Assembly: GCF_964340395.1 (NCBI RefSeq)
Contig: NC_135566.1
Coordinates: 5,290,001 to 5,354,000, forward strand
Length of the DNA: 64,000 bases
Source: Glandiceps talaboti
Lineage: Eukaryota > Hemichordata > Enteropneusta > Spengelidae
Direction: 5' to 3'
The notes beneath the pieces were generated by a model that was given only the letters and a program-made list of their open reading frames with translations, did no database searches and was not told the origin of the DNA. This document shows positions 61,972 through 64,000 of the stretch, one piece after another (within the stretch, counting starts at the first letter, position 1; each line of letters opens with the position of its first letter). The position numbers and the translations under genes are program-made.

Positions 61972-63522
61972 ACATCACATTACATGTAGGTGGGAAACTT
62001 GTCTCAAAAATTCACTTCTCATATCATTTATTACAGTCATAAAAATAGTGACTTTGTGTACTGATAATATGTACCAGAAATTCAAAAATCCATCTAAAAT
62101 ATTTGATACATTATTACCAAAACATGTCTTTCTAACCTAAATATTTCAGAAGATTGAGATCACTTTGGTCAGTGTCATACTAAAATGACAAAACCTATTA
62201 GTTTGACAATACTGGTAACTCATTGAAGACCAAGGAGCTAAGGACCTCAGTTCCCAATCTGATTAAAATCTGATATGGTGAATACGGCTCAATTTCATTA
62301 TTTACTTCTGTTTCCTTCATTAAGTATTGTTTGTTTTTTATTTTCTTGCTCCGTAAATCATGGCCATGGGAAGACAGCAATCATCCCGAACAAAAAAAAT
62401 CAAAAACAACCATGATATGTACTACCGGTATAGACAGAATCTGAGTGAAATGATGTAAAGTATACAAATGCTATCATTTCCATTTATATATTAAAATTCA
62501 GTCAATATTTTCAATTTTGATCAAATTCTTTCATATTTTAAGCTACATGTATTACTGTAGTTGACTAGTTTATTCCATCAAAACATCCTACGGTGAAAAG
62601 AATGCTTGTACACGGCCACTGTATTTAATCACAAAGTGCACCAGACACGACCAAATTCTGTTGATTTTCTGACTTTATAATAGTCTGAAACAGATACATG
62701 GCTGTCAGACTAAACTGAAATACATACATACTAACACTGTGACATTTACAGTAGATGAAGTACTGATGACCTTATCTGACCTGACAACAACCCTTGACCT
62801 CATAAACCAACCTTTACGAACTTTGACCTCATAAAATCAAACCCTTAAACCTCATGCTATTGTAAAAAGTCTGAATTTAAACAACGATTTTACTTGTCAC
62901 CTGTCTTTTTATCCTCTTATATACATTTGTGGTTTTTCTAATCCACGTTTTCATGAATTAATATCTTGTAAAGCTGTAAAAATGTTTTCCTAATCTCCTG
63001 TACGTGCTAAATTTATGGACAACCACCAGTTCAGTTACACAGGATATAGGACATTCTGCTATAATTAATACTACTGCCAGCACACATATTTGAAGGGAAA
63101 AAAATGTGACGTAAAATAAACTGTGACCTAAATGTATAGAATAGCCAGCAGCTTGTTAAAGAGAAAGACTATAATTTGACCAAAATACAAAACACAATTA
63201 ATCTGTTGGAAATAGCACTTTACAACTAGCAATCATTTTGATAGAATTGAATGCCTGAAAATTGCAGGCCTGACATTTTGGCAAACTTTTAATACTAGAT
63301 GATGGGATTGAGTGGTGAAAACTGAAGTGTTTTCAACATCATGCATTGTGTCTACTGTACTGGATTAAATTCTTGGTCAAGCAAGTCTCCTGATGCTAAT
63401 ACACAGTAACACAGTCAAACTTTTAATACTTAGGAACACATGCATCATTCTCGTAAGCCAGGAAATAAATTTAAGTAATGAAATATGGAATGTTTCGGAC
63501 ATTGCAGGAAAGAGGCCCAGCT

Positions 63523-63732
63523 ATGTAATCTGTGATTTGATTCTATCGGACATTTCAAAGTTACAGATATAGAAGATGCCTGTAAAATCTAACAACTACA
63601 GTCACCAAATACATCTGACGCCATAGTAAAATCAGAGCTTTCTCGGACTAGACTAACCCTAGATATGTAATCTGTAATTTGATTCTATCGGATATTTCAA
63701 AGTTACAGATATAGATGATGCCTGTGAAAATC
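63523..63732. repeat. Two-copy direct duplication, 141-bp offset
   Basis: ATGTAATCTGTGATTTGATT plus the following ~50 bases (TCTATCGGACATTTCAAAG, TTACAGATATAGAAGATGCC) recur 141 bases later with a few substitutions. Local duplication, no coding frame. Confidence 0.7.
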
Positions 63733-64000
63733 CAAAACTGTCAATTGACAAATCAATTGAAGTGCATGTATATAGTTTGTATTGTTGACATGTTACGGTA
63801 GTTCAACCTAGTGACTTGTCTACCGCATAAATTCGATAAATTCAATAGTAGACAAAACTCTAACCTACACTTTACCATAATCAGTATTCCAAACCCCGTC
63901 ATACAACCATTAGTTTTTATTAGCGCATACAAACCACGCAGACAGTATAGATCTCACAGTGCGACACAGAGTACAATGCATACAAATTAATCTCAATATG

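Overview
This window looks like nuclear DNA from an animal. It is AT-rich, packed with microsatellites, minisatellites and short inverted-repeat elements, and it holds one large multi-exon gene read from the minus strand and one single-coding-exon gene on the plus strand. The kinase it encodes is very close to vertebrate GRK2/GRK3, aligning almost without gaps. The rest of the window does not look like a vertebrate genome, so an invertebrate (deuterostome or lophotrochozoan) is the best guess. I cannot name a species.

Layout. 1-5.7 kb: no recognisable gene, one short non-autonomous DNA transposon (4348-4736). 6111-7346 (+): a type II membrane carbohydrate sulfotransferase with an intact reading frame, possibly with a 5'UTR intron just upstream and a poly(A) signal just downstream. 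7.35-16.8 kb: intergenic, with a fold-back repeat, a 52-bp minisatellite and a cluster of ATGCAAAT octamers. 16.8-55.2 kb (-): the last 15 exon positions of a G-protein-coupled receptor kinase of the GRK2/3 (beta-adrenergic receptor kinase) class. They give 564 residues, equivalent to human GRK2 residues 123-689: the end of the RGS-homology (RH) domain, the kinase domain, the active-site tether and C-tail, the PH domain and the Gbeta-gamma-binding C-terminus. The first ~122 codons are not recognisable in the window and should lie beyond base 64000. 55.2-64 kb: apparently the long 5' intron, containing a ~285-bp TCTG/TC tract and a run of RFX X-box-like motifs. The two genes are convergent.

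The most interesting observation is that two of the GRK exons are present as tandem pairs with intact splice sites. One pair (62 bp each, end of the RH domain) is separated by an intron of only 55 nt and differs by one residue (Tyr/His, human position 149). The other pair (82 bp each, kinase N-lobe and hinge) is separated by 482 nt and differs at three residues (human positions 254, 262 and 275). Neither length is a multiple of three, so using both members of a pair would shift the frame. The pairs therefore look like two independent mutually exclusive exon choices, allowing up to four kinase isoforms. This is read from genomic sequence alone; no transcript data were available.

Coordinates were counted by hand. 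Exon boundaries were chosen so that every intron is GT-AG, phases match across each junction, and the joined protein follows human GRK2 numbering (the catalytic Lys falls at 220, the catalytic-loop Asp at 317, the DLG Asp at 335). Repeat boundaries are approximate to a few bases unless a terminal repeat defines them.
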